A stretch of 60,133 nt of DNA from Candidatus Woesearchaeota archaeon (lineage in GTDB: Archaea; Nanobdellota; Nanobdellia; SCGC-AAA011-G17; GW2011-AR18): positions 1 to 60,133 of the forward strand of contig JAGWAD010000009.1 of assembly GCA_018302105.1 (NCBI GenBank). Direction: 5' to 3'. Positions 22,214-29,765 of the stretch are shown one piece after another (the stretch's first letter is position 1; each line of letters starts with the position of its first letter). A program made the translations under genes and the position numbers. The notes below the pieces were generated by a model. The model saw only the letters and a program-made list of their open reading frames with translations. It had not been told where the DNA came from and made no database searches.

Positions 22214-25057
22214 TTATAATTTTTCATTATCTTCATTATGGTAATCTGCAATAAATTCTTTATGTAAATTCTTTTGTTCTTTATTCATTATATGCACTTT
22301 TTTATGTGCAACAAATAAACCTGCAAATAAAGCAACAATTGATAGTATTATTACTGAGATTAAGCTATTATTTTTTATAAAATTTATGCTTTCTTTTATA
22401 TCTTTTATAGGCATTCCCATGAAACTTAAATCAGAAAAGCTTCTTATTGTATTACCTAATAAACTTGTTAATCCTGAGTTTGAATTTTCTTTTTCATCAT
22501 TGCCTGAAGAAGAGACTGATAAACCTGAATCTTCAACTGGGGAATTTGCAGGTGAGTTTATAGGTGTATTTTGGTTTTCTTCAGCTTTATTTTCTTCTTT
22601 TATTTCTGTTGCATCTTCATTTTTTGATGAACCTCCACCAGAAGGACTACTACCAGATGGATCTGGAGGATTTCCAGTATTATCATTTGTAGTTATTATT
22701 GTTGTAAAGTTATATTGTTTTGAAGTATTACAATTATCTGACTGGTCGCAGGTTGTTATGTTAAAAAAATATGTTGAATTTGCAATTAAACTTTCTAATT
22801 TTTTATTGTGTAAAATTGAATATGTTAAATTACTTATTTTTGAAGTTGTTGAAGATGTTAATCCATAATGTACTGTTTCATTTGTTAATTCATTTGTATT
22901 CCATGTTAAAGTTGCTTCTGTACTATTTATTGAACTTACTGTTATTGAACTAATTATTGGGATTGTTGTGTCTGTATCAGAAGTTCTGAAGCTTTGTTGT
23001 GGTGAACTTGCACAATTTCCAAGAATATCACAACTTACTGCATTATAATAATATGTTGTCTGTGCAGTTAATCCGGTTAATATAATCTGATGTGAATTAC
23101 TCCGAGTTGTATTATCAATATTGATTTTCTGGCCATTTTGGCTTATACTATATTGTAATGTTGAATTTGATAATTCATTTGTATTCCAATTTATTGTTGC
23201 ACTATTTGAATTTACTGTTAAATTTGCAAGAGAACTTATTATAGGAGAACTTGTGTCTATAGTTATAGTGTAGTTTTCTGTAGCAAATGAACTAAATCCA
23301 TTTGAATTATATAAACAATTCCACTCATATATCCCATCAGGTAAGTTCATTATATTAAATGTTGTCTGATTATTATATCCTGAAATTTGTTTTGTTTCAT
23401 TTACTATAAATTTATTGTTGAAATTAAAATATATTGCTGAATTTACTAAGTTGCTTAGTTCTGAAGTCTTGGCCTGACATGAAAATGATAATGCTTTTGA
23501 ATTATGTGTTGAATTATTTTCAGGAGATAATAGAGTTACTTCTAATAAATCTGCTTCAAAATTTACTGTTTTAAAATTTAAATTATTATTGGTATCATTT
23601 GCGTAAATTATTATTGAATTATTTATTTTGGACAATTCTATTGTTACATTATTGCAATTCTGCATTGATACATTAATTTCTTCATTGAGATTATAGAAAC
23701 AAGAATCTAAATTATTATCTGAAACTGAATATTCTATTTGCAGTGTCTTATTGTATAAACTGTTTTCTACAGGAGAGATAACTGTAAGATTTGGAATTGT
23801 TTTATCCAGACCATTTAATGCTTTTAATGAGTCTGGTTTTATATAATTGACTCCACTTTCGTTAATTACATTTCCTGTAATCTTTATTAAATTTAATAAT
23901 TCAACAGGATTCATTTCTGAGTTTGTGTTTAACTTGTTATAATCCTGAAGAAGAGAAATTATTCCTGATATATGTGGTGTTGCTGCACTTGTCCCGCTTC
24001 TTGTTGCTGAGCCAGAACCAACATTTGTAGAGGTAATAACTGCACCCGGGGCTACTAAATCTATTAAATTATTCCTATTACTAAAGCAAGCAATTTTATC
24101 TGGATTTGCATTTTCATCATTACATGAACCAGTATATGTTCCTGTGAAATCATAACTTGCTGTAACTGCTGTTACATTTTCAATGCATGCAGGTTCTGAT
24201 ATTCCTGTTGTACTTCCATCATTTCCAGCTGCTGCAACAACAGTTATGTTATTTCTTATTGCTTCATTTACTAAAGTTGTAAATGGGGATTGTGAATCGC
24301 AATAGTTTGAAAATAACTCTGAACTTCCAATGCTTATACTTATTGCTGTTATATTAAACTTAGTTTTATTTTGTATACAATAATCCAATGCAGATGCAAT
24401 TGCTGCACCACTGCATACTCCATCGTCGTTACATACTTTCATGCTTACTAATCTTGTATCCTGGGCTATGCCTTTTATTGTGCCATTTGCAGCAATTATT
24501 CCAGAAACATGTGTTCCATGGCCATTTTGGTCTAGAGGGTTAACATCATTATTATAAAAATCATAACTGCCAATTATTTTTGTACATGCTCCTCCTGATA
24601 ATATTCCTGTATCACAGTATCCAAAATCTTCATGTGCATAATCAATGCCTGTATCTAAAACACAAACTGCATTTGTTGAGCCCGTTATGTTCTTGTTATT
24701 AATTATTATTTTGTTTACTTCCAAAGAATTTATTATTGGTTTTGATTCTTCTAATTCTATATAATATTTTTTATCTAAGAAAATGCCCTTTACGTTCTTA
24801 TTTGTTTCCAAAACATCAATATCTTCTCTTGATAAATTTGCTATGAAACCATTTGAAAATTTTCTTTCAATCTCATCTATTCTTGGTATATCTTGTTTTA
24901 TTCCTACTATATTTTTTTGTGGTGTTTCTTCTAAAATTACAATTGCTTTTACATTGTCTTCTGTGTTTAATGTTGTTTCTAATTCAGGATCTATTGTTAA
25001 TGAAAATACAGAATATGGTAATAATATAAATATTAATAAAAAAATTAGTTTTTTCAT
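22214..25057 (-). CDS. Membrane-anchored subtilisin-like serine protease with fibronectin-type domains
   Basis: The 947-residue S8 peptidase starts with a signal peptide (MKKLIFLLIFILLPYSVFS) and an inhibitor-like prodomain (VKAIVILEETPQ...NGFIANLSREDIDVLETNKNVKGIFLD). The catalytic Asp is in AVCVLDTGIDYAHEDF, His in NGHGTHVSGIIAANG, Ser in RSGTSAATPHISGI, with Asn in VVAAAGNDG. Beta-sandwich domains follow, two of them fibronectin-III-like (SANLTVNSNSATINWNTNELSNSTLQYS), then a Ser/Pro/Asn linker and a C-terminal membrane helix (LISVIILSIVALFAGLFVA). It is therefore displayed outside and anchored by its C-terminus. The start is ATG 25057, which overlaps the stop of the upstream lipoprotein gene (ATGA); an earlier ATG at 25072 adds MRSFK and is less likely. 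Confidence 0.92.
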   Translation of the reverse strand: MKKLIFLLIFILLPYSVFSLTIDPELETTLNTEDNVKAIVILEETPQKNIVGIKQDIPRIDEIERKFSNGFIANLSREDIDVLETNKNVKGIFLDKKYYIELEESKPIINSLEVNKIIINNKNITGSTNAVCVLDTGIDYAHEDFGYCDTGILSGGACTKIIGSYDFYNNDVNPLDQNGHGTHVSGIIAANGTIKGIAQDTRLVSMKVCNDDGVCSGAAIASALDYCIQNKTKFNITAISISIGSSELFSNYCDSQSPFTTLVNEAIRNNITVVAAAGNDGSTTGISEPACIENVTAVTASYDFTGTYTGSCNDENANPDKIACFSNRNNLIDLVAPGAVITSTNVGSGSATRSGTSAATPHISGIISLLQDYNKLNTNSEMNPVELLNLIKITGNVINESGVNYIKPDSLKALNGLDKTIPNLTVISPVENSLYNKTLQIEYSVSDNNLDSCFYNLNEEINVSMQNCNNVTIELSKINNSIIIYANDTNNNLNFKTVNFEADLLEVTLLSPENNSTHNSKALSFSCQAKTSELSNLVNSAIYFNFNNKFIVNETKQISGYNNQTTFNIMNLPDGIYEWNCLYNSNGFSSFATENYTITIDTSSPIISSLANLTVNSNSATINWNTNELSNSTLQYSISQNGQKINIDNTTRSNSHQIILTGLTAQTTYYYNAVSCDILGNCASSPQQSFRTSDTDTTIPIISSITVSSINSTEATLTWNTNELTNETVHYGLTSSTTSKISNLTYSILHNKKLESLIANSTYFFNITTCDQSDNCNTSKQYNFTTIITTNDNTGNPPDPSGSSPSGGGSSKNEDATEIKEENKAEENQNTPINSPANSPVEDSGLSVSSSGNDEKENSNSGLTSLLGNTIRSFSDLSFMGMPIKDIKESINFIKNNSLISVIILSIVALFAGLFVAHKKVHIMNKEQKNLHKEFIADYHNEDNEKL

Positions 25058-25365
25058 TTTGAAGCTCCGCATTTATTGTTAATACATTCACATGATGCAA
25101 TTTCTTCAAAACCACATATTGAAAACTGATCTGAGGATTTACATAATTCTTTTACTAATTCTTTATCTGGATTAAAATTTTTATTTGTACATTGTGGATA
25201 ATAACCACAGCAATTTCCAACATCTTTTTTTTCACAATCTGAATTCTGATTACAAGAATAGTCTATAGTCTTTTGATATTCTTCAATTGTCTTTGGCTGA
25301 TTTAATGAACACGAAGCTAAAGTTAAAACTAATATTATCCCTAATATCCCTCTTTTCATGTACAA
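25054..25365 (-). CDS. Small Cys-rich putative lipoprotein
   Basis: The 103-residue protein begins MYMKRGILGIILVLTLASCSLNQP: a lipobox-like LASC with Cys19 after a hydrophobic core. The mature part has ten further Cys (YSCNQNSDCEKKDVGNCCGYYPQC, LCKSS, SICGF, SCECINNKCG), implying a compact disulfide-bonded extracellular domain. Such domains often bind proteases or metals, but no target is known. It is coupled by an ATGA overlap to the subtilase gene, suggesting it works with the protease, for example as an inhibitor or foldase. An alternative start at 25359 removes two residues. Confidence 0.7.
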   Translation of the reverse strand: MYMKRGILGIILVLTLASCSLNQPKTIEEYQKTIDYSCNQNSDCEKKDVGNCCGYYPQCTNKNFNPDKELVKELCKSSDQFSICGFEEIASCECINNKCGASK

Positions 25366-25525
25366 ATTTAACTATATAGTATTATTAAAGTTTTTGGTGG
25401 CTTGTTTATTTTAATTTTTGTAAAATTTTTTGTTTGATATTTTTAAATCATTTAAATTACAGTATAATGTAAATGTCTAAATTGTTTTTATTTAACTTTA
25501 AATAATTTATTTTAAGAAATATTAA

Positions 25526-25698
25526 TGCCCCGAGCGAGATTTTCGTAGCATTTTATGTTGTGAGGATGACAGGATTCTTTGCCGGAATGCCATCCTCTGC
25601 TAATTTGAACTCGCGTCGAAGCCTTACTTTGGATACAAGTCTTCGAAACATGCATCTTCGAAAGGGCTTCATCCTTGACCGGGCTAGACGATCGGGGC
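25526..25698 (-). tRNA. tRNA-Glu (anticodon UUC) with two introns, one in the T loop
   Basis: Read on the minus strand, the acceptor GCCCCGA (25698-25692) pairs with TCGGGGC (25533-25527); the discriminator is A (25526). The anticodon stem is AAGCC/GGCTT and the spliced loop CT-TTC-GA gives UUC. Intron 1 (25625-25658, 34 bases, site 37/38) has a perfect bulge-helix-bulge: CTTT pairs with AAAG, with bulges CGA and TAA. The T arm is GCGAG-TTCAAA|T-CTCGC, split by intron 2 (25540-25603, 64 bases) between positions 59 and 60. Intron 2 has a relaxed bulge-helix-bulge (TTC/GAA helix, AAT bulges, inner stem TAGCA/TGCTA) and an internal GAGGATG/CATCCTC hairpin. The mature tRNA is 75 bases; CCA is not encoded. 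Confidence 0.9.
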
Positions 25699-25724
25699 AT
25701 CTAATGCTTGAAAAAAGGCTTTTG

Positions 25725-25732
25725 TTTATAAA
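25725..25732. promoter_or_regulatory. Palindromic TATA box upstream of tRNA-Glu
   Basis: TTTATAAA starts 27 bases upstream of the first base of tRNA-Glu on the minus strand. Being palindromic, it could also direct transcription the other way, where the 97-base repeated sequence begins at 25747. Confidence 0.55.
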
Positions 25733-25746
25733 AGTAACTCTTGTAC

Positions 25747-25843
25747 GATTCTCTTCAAACAACGGCTGATGATGTAGAAAATATTTTTTTAACAAAAATA
25801 TATCGAAGAGCCAGACCATGAAAATAACATCGTAAAAATCTAT
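25747..25843. repeat. 97-base duplicated non-coding sequence, copy 1 (between two tRNA genes)
   Basis: It matches 43293-43389 base for base over 97 bases, from GATTCTCTTCAAACAACGG to CATCGTAAAAATCTAT. It fills the spacer between tRNA-Ile and tRNA-Glu, and begins nine bases after the tRNA-Ile 3' end as read on the minus strand. It contains GGCTGATGATG facing CGAAGAGCC across an A/T hairpin, which looks like a structured RNA with a possible kink-turn. It has no coding capacity worth noting. Confidence 0.85.
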
Positions 25844-25852
25844 CGAAGAATA

Positions 25853-26008
25853 TGGGCCTGACGGGACAATCAACCGCTAATACGAATTTCGTTTAAACGA
25901 TTTTTGAACCCACGACCTTCGGCTAACTTAGCAATCTAACTTTTTTATAATTTTGGAAGCTAGATGGTCATATAAGACCGATGCTCTACCAGGCTAAGCT
26001 ACAGGCCC
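25853..26008 (-). tRNA. tRNA-Ile (anticodon UAU) with two introns, one in the T loop
   Basis: On the minus strand GGGCCTG (26008-26002) pairs with CAGGCCC (25860-25854); the discriminator is A25853. The D arm is GCTT...GAGC and the anticodon stem TCGGT/GCCGA. Intron 1 (25925-25970, 46 bases, site 37/38) has a perfect central helix CTTA/TAAG with bulges TAT and TTA. Splicing yields loop CT-TAT-AA, anticodon UAU for AUA. The T arm GTGGG-TTCAAA|T-CCCGT is split by intron 2 (25867-25902, 36 bases) at the same 59/60 site as in tRNA-Glu, with helix TCA/TGA, bulges AAA and TGT and inner stem ATCG/CGGT. The mature length is 74 bases. The upstream GATATATTTTTAAAAT near 26028-26042 is a likely promoter. 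Confidence 0.88.
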
Positions 26009-26119
26009 ATGTGATTTGTGAGAACTGATATATTTTTAAAATTGTTGTTTTGGGTTTCATAAGAAAAGATTAAATATAGTGTGTAAATATCTTATTTTAT
26101 TAAAGGAGAGCTATAAAAA

Positions 26120-27304
26120 ATGTTAATAGGTGTCGTCGGAAAACCATCAACTGGAAAATCAACTTTTTTTAAATCATGTACTTTAGCAGATGTAGAGATA
26201 GCTAACTATCCATTTACAACAATCCACCCTAATCATGCAATTGGATTTGTAAAAATTGACTGTGTTGATAAGGATTTTAATAAGCAATGTAATCCGAGAA
26301 TTGGTTATTGTGTTAATAATAAAAGGTTTGTTGCTGTTGACTTATTGGATGTTGCTGGATTAGTTCCTGGAAGCCATGCTGGTGTTGGTATGGGTAATAA
26401 GTTTTTAGATGATCTAAGGCAGGCAGATGCTTTAATCCATGTGATTGATATCTCTGGAAGCACAAATGAAAAAGGAGAAAGTGTTCCTGCTTTAAGCTAT
26501 GATCCAATAAAAGATGTTGAATTTTTGGAATATGAATTAGATATGTGGTATTTGGGGCTAATAAAAAAAGGATGGGATAAATTTGTAAAACAGCAGGGAG
26601 TTGAGAAAAAAGAATTGAATAAAGCTGTTGCAAAACAATTATCTGGATTGGGTGTTAGTGAGGGTCTAGCGGAAAGTGTATTAAGGAATTATAATGAAAA
26701 TTTAAATTCATGGAATGAGAGAGACTTAATAAAATTTGCAAAACACCTTAGAAGGGAAACTAAGCCAATTATAATTGCTGCAAATAAGATTGATGTAAAG
26801 GGAAGCGAGAAGAATATTGAGAGACTGAAGGAACGATTTGGTGATTATATAATAATTCCCTGCAGTGCTTTTGCTGAACTTGCATTGAGAGAATTTGCCA
26901 AAAATAATTTAATAAAATATATTCCAGGAGAAAATAAGTTTGAAATTACTGGAAATCTGAATGATAAAGAGAAAAAAATTTTGGATTATATAAAAATTGA
27001 AATTCTTGATAAATATGGGGGTACAGGAATTCAAGATGTTTTAAATAAGGCTGTGTTTGATTTATTAAAATATATTGCAATATTTCCTGGAGGACTAAAT
27101 AACTTAGTTGATTCTCAAGGGAGAATACTTCCTGACTGTTTTTTGATGAAAGATGGAAGCACTGCTTTAGATTTTGCATATAAGCTGCATACTGATTTAG
27201 GAGATAGTTTTATTAGGGCAATTGATGTTAAGAAAAAATTAACTGTTGGAAAAGAACATAAGTTAAAACACAGGGATGTAATTGAAATTGTAAGTGGAAA
27301 ATGA
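26120..27304 (+). CDS. Obg/YchF-type GTPase with C-terminal TGS domain
   Basis: The 394-residue GTPase has G1 GKPSTGKST (residues 7-15), a TTIHPN switch region, G3 DVAGLVPGSHAGVGMGNKFLDDLRQADALIHV, G4 AANKIDV and an S-A (G5) motif. The C-terminal TGS domain is DCFLMKDGSTALDFAYKLHTDLGDSFIRAIDVKKKLTVGKEHKLKHRDVIEIV. The order matches archaeal members of the YchF/OLA1 branch. Unlike bacterial YchF and OLA1, which bind ATP through an altered G4, this has standard NKxD and should prefer GTP. It probably acts on ribosomes or translation. An AGGAG motif lies 11 bases before the ATG. Confidence 0.88.
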   Translation: MLIGVVGKPSTGKSTFFKSCTLADVEIANYPFTTIHPNHAIGFVKIDCVDKDFNKQCNPRIGYCVNNKRFVAVDLLDVAGLVPGSHAGVGMGNKFLDDLRQADALIHVIDISGSTNEKGESVPALSYDPIKDVEFLEYELDMWYLGLIKKGWDKFVKQQGVEKKELNKAVAKQLSGLGVSEGLAESVLRNYNENLNSWNERDLIKFAKHLRRETKPIIIAANKIDVKGSEKNIERLKERFGDYIIIPCSAFAELALREFAKNNLIKYIPGENKFEITGNLNDKEKKILDYIKIEILDKYGGTGIQDVLNKAVFDLLKYIAIFPGGLNNLVDSQGRILPDCFLMKDGSTALDFAYKLHTDLGDSFIRAIDVKKKLTVGKEHKLKHRDVIEIVSGK

Positions 27305-27392
27305 TTGGAACTAAATCGTAATGCGTAAAGTGACAGGCGAGGACTTGATATATATTTTAAGCAATGATATTTCTTTATATTAAAATTAATAA

Positions 27393-27500
27393 TGTTAGAT
27401 TATGTGAAATTTAAATGATATTATACCTAAAATTGGTTCTGAAGAATATAAAGTACTGTTGAAAAATTTAGAAAGCGATGTCAAAGAATTAAGCAATTAA
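27393..27500 (+). pseudogene. Possible frameshifted small gene remnant
   Basis: ATG 27393 opens MLDYVKFK before TGA. One base out of frame, 27408-27500 reads NLNDIIPKIGSEEYKVLLKNLESDVKELSN, which has the look of real helical protein sequence. A single frameshift would join them into a peptide of about 36 residues. It may equally be chance. The remainder of the 200-base gap (27305-27504) shows nothing else. Confidence 0.2.
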
Positions 27501-27504
27501 TTTT

Positions 27505-27840
27505 CTATTTCTCTTTATATAAAATCCTATTAATCTGTTCTATTCTCAAAAATGCGTTTCCTTCGCCAAGTTCTATATTGCCCATAATTTCTACTTCTTC
27601 TTTAGTTGAAATACTTTCTAAAATTGATCCTATATTTTTGGAAGATTGTAAGAAGCCATTAACATTGATCCCCTCTTTATATAATCTTATACTGTAATTA
27701 TCTGCATTAATTTTATCTGGATCTCTAATATATTCTATTCTTGCCCTAAAAATTAAATTTTCTATATTGAATCCTGATTTAGCATTAATCATTAAAGCAA
27801 TTTCATTTAGTGGCACTCTTGTATAATTTTTGTTATTCAT
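27505..27840 (-). CDS. Hypothetical protein
   Basis: The 111-residue soluble protein of unknown family starts MNNKNYTRVPLNEIALMINAKSGFNIENLIFRARIEYIRDPDKIN and ends with strand-rich sequence (EEVEIMGNIELGEGNAFLRIEQINRILYKEK). The second half might be a small beta barrel. It follows the 27873 gene on the same strand by 32 bases and may share its transcript. Confidence 0.5.
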   Translation of the reverse strand: MNNKNYTRVPLNEIALMINAKSGFNIENLIFRARIEYIRDPDKINADNYSIRLYKEGINVNGFLQSSKNIGSILESISTKEEVEIMGNIELGEGNAFLRIEQINRILYKEK

Positions 27841-27872
27841 ATTAAAAAAGTTAAACTAAAAAATTTAAAAGC

Positions 27873-28394
27873 TTAGCTATTTAACATAATTGGGATTTCT
27901 TTTAACAATCTTACAAAATCTTGTGTCCTATATTCTGGAATAAGAATTCTGCTTAAACCGTATACAGCTATTAAATCCCCTGATTCATCTAAAATATCCA
28001 GTGATTTTTTGACTTCTCTTACATTGTAATTTTGTTCTTTAAATGAATGTGGATCATTCTTTAGTCTGCTGTCAAAGCTAATTACAAATTGCGGTGATTT
28101 TGTATAGTAACTTATATTACTTATTGGAAAAGGGAGTATTCTTGCCCTGAATCCCAAGTTTGGGTATGTTGGATTTCTCAATATTTGATTTGGTCTAGCT
28201 TGTTTCGATTCGTATATAAAATCAGCACCATATTTTTGTACAATAGGGCTATCTGGATTAATACATTGTTCTCTAAAAATATCCAATCTGTATATTAGTT
28301 TTACTTGATTTACATGTTCTGATATTGTTAAAAAAACTTCTAAAGAATCTTCAATTCCTTTTAATTCATCGAAATTAATTTTTAACTTAGACAT
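27873..28394 (-). CDS. Hypothetical protein
   Basis: I do not recognise this 173-residue soluble alpha/beta protein. It has KLIYRLDIFREQCINPDSPIVQKYGADFIYESKQARPNQILRNPTYPNLGFRARILPFPISN, a beta-rich YYTKSPQFVISFDSRL, and a C-terminal EYRTQDFVRLLKEIPIM helix. It shares a 61-base divergent promoter region with the peptidase E gene, in which both strands are AT-rich. Confidence 0.5.
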   Translation of the reverse strand: MSKLKINFDELKGIEDSLEVFLTISEHVNQVKLIYRLDIFREQCINPDSPIVQKYGADFIYESKQARPNQILRNPTYPNLGFRARILPFPISNISYYTKSPQFVISFDSRLKNDPHSFKEQNYNVREVKKSLDILDESGDLIAVYGLSRILIPEYRTQDFVRLLKEIPIMLNS

Positions 28395-28455
28395 AAAAGT
28401 TTGATAAACATAAAATATATAAGTTTGATTAAAGAAAATAATTTATTGATTTATA

Positions 28456-29058
28456 ATGAAAAAACTAATATTGACTTCTACAGGGCTGCAAAATCCGAAT
28501 ATTTGTAAGGCATTTTTAGACATTATTGGAAAACCTCCTTCTAAAATTAAGATTTTATTTGTTCCAACTGCTTCGAGGACTAAAGAGGAACTAAAATATG
28601 CTAAAAAATCGAAAAAAGAACTTGAAAAAATTGGAATAAAATTAATTAAGACAATTAATCTAGATTGTAAATTAAATTATGATGAAATTAAATCTTATGA
28701 TGTAATTTATGTTTGCGGTGGCAATACTTTTTATCTTTTATATAAAATTAAAGAAAGTGGATTTGATAAAATAATAAAGAACTTTGTAAGTGCGGGGAAA
28801 TTATATTTTGGTGTTAGTGCAGGAACAATTATTTGTTGTCCTAATATAAAAATTGCTGCCCCATTTGATAATAATGATGTTGGATTAAAGAATTTTAGGG
28901 GATTGAATTTAATAAATGTTATATTATCACCTCATTATTGCGAAGCTGATAAGAAATTTATTAAGAATTATAGTAGGAAATCTAAAATAGAAGTGATTCC
29001 ATTAAGAGATAACCAAGCTTTTGTGGTTAGTGGAAAAAGTGGAGAAATAATTCAATGA
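28456..29058 (+). CDS. Peptidase E-like serine hydrolase (family S51)
   Basis: The 200-residue protein has the class-I glutamine-amidotransferase-like fold of dipeptidase E: KILFVPTAS, VIYVCGGNTFYLLYKI (G-G-N-T), LYFGVSAGTIICC with nucleophile Ser in G-V-S-A-G, and VILSPHYCEADKKFI with the catalytic His. Family members cleave Asp-X dipeptides or act as related amidohydrolases. Its last codon overlaps the start of pth (ATGA), so recycling of peptides and of peptidyl-tRNA are co-expressed. Confidence 0.82.
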   Translation: MKKLILTSTGLQNPNICKAFLDIIGKPPSKIKILFVPTASRTKEELKYAKKSKKELEKIGIKLIKTINLDCKLNYDEIKSYDVIYVCGGNTFYLLYKIKESGFDKIIKNFVSAGKLYFGVSAGTIICCPNIKIAAPFDNNDVGLKNFRGLNLINVILSPHYCEADKKFIKNYSRKSKIEVIPLRDNQAFVVSGKSGEIIQ

Positions 29059-29393
29059 AACAAGTTATATTGATTAGAAAAGATTTAAAACTGCCTACTG
29101 GAAAAGCTATTTCTCAAGGTGCTCATGCTTCAGTTGAATGTGTTTTAAGAAGTGACAAAGATAAAGTAAAAGCATGGAGAGAAGAAGGAATGGCTAAGAT
29201 CGTATTAAAGGTAAGTGACTTGAAGGAATTGCAAAAGTATAATCAATTAGCTAAAGACAATGGTTTAGTAACTGCTTTGATAACTGATGCTGGAAGAACT
29301 GCTGTAGAACCTGGAACTGTAACATGTTTAGGAATAGGTCCTGATAAAGAAGAAAAGATAGATAAGATAATTAGAGATTTGAAATTGTATTAA
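29055..29393 (+). CDS. pth: Peptidyl-tRNA hydrolase, archaeal/eukaryotic type (Pth2)
   Basis: The 112-residue protein matches Pth2 through its full length: MKQVILIRKDLKLPTGKAISQGAHASVECVL (with K-G/K-x-x-x-Q-x-x-H-A-S core), WREEGMAKIVLKVSDLKELQKYNQLAKDNGLVTALITDAGRTAVEPGTVTCLGIGPDKEEKID. It frees tRNA from peptidyl-tRNA released by stalled ribosomes. Its ATG overlaps the TGA of the peptidase E gene, an operon arrangement with translational coupling. Confidence 0.95.
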   Translation: MKQVILIRKDLKLPTGKAISQGAHASVECVLRSDKDKVKAWREEGMAKIVLKVSDLKELQKYNQLAKDNGLVTALITDAGRTAVEPGTVTCLGIGPDKEEKIDKIIRDLKLY

Positions 29394-29399
29394 TCAAAT

Positions 29400-29672
29400 T
29401 TACCAAGATTCTTGTAATAATCCTGGTTCAAAATCGTCATTAATCTGATCAGAAACAACATAAGTTTTCATTGAATTTACTCCATCAGTTTCTCTTATTT
29501 CCTTTAATACTTTTGCAGAATTTTCTGGATTATATGCCTTTAATTCAGCAATAATATCATATTCTCCATATACAAGATGAACTTTATTTACTTTTGTTCC
29601 TAAATTTTGTATTTTTTTTATTACGTCTGTTAACTTATTCTGGTTTACATTTAATAAAGCGAATATTAGCAT
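29400..29672 (-). CDS. Stand-alone Lrp/AsnC ligand-binding (RAM) domain
   Basis: The 90 residues correspond to the regulation-of-amino-acid-metabolism domain without any DNA-binding helix-turn-helix: IFALLNVNQNKLTDVIKKIQNLGTKVNKVHLVYGEYDIIAELKAYNPENSAKVLKEIRETDGVNSMKTYVV. The G-E-Y-D-I turn and alpha-beta sandwich order are typical. Such proteins oligomerise into rings and may modulate full-length Lrp proteins by mixing. It converges on pth, seven bases away. Confidence 0.85.
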   Translation of the reverse strand: MLIFALLNVNQNKLTDVIKKIQNLGTKVNKVHLVYGEYDIIAELKAYNPENSAKVLKEIRETDGVNSMKTYVVSDQINDDFEPGLLQESW

Positions 29673-29765
29673 TTCTTTCTACCCCTTATTTCAAAAAAAG
29701 TTAGGTTTATATATAAGAGTAACCCATAGTTTTGATATAGAACATATATTTCATATAGGAGACAT

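Noticed and set aside
22386-22868. 160-codon plus-strand frame opposite the subtilase
   Set aside because: It is a mirror of the low-complexity Ser/Asn/Glu linker and fibronectin-like part of the protease.
25512-25873. Two minus-strand frames of 62 and 106 codons and a plus-strand frame across 25512-25873
   Set aside because: They cover the tRNA-Glu gene, its introns and the duplicated non-coding element; composition reflects structured RNA, not protein.
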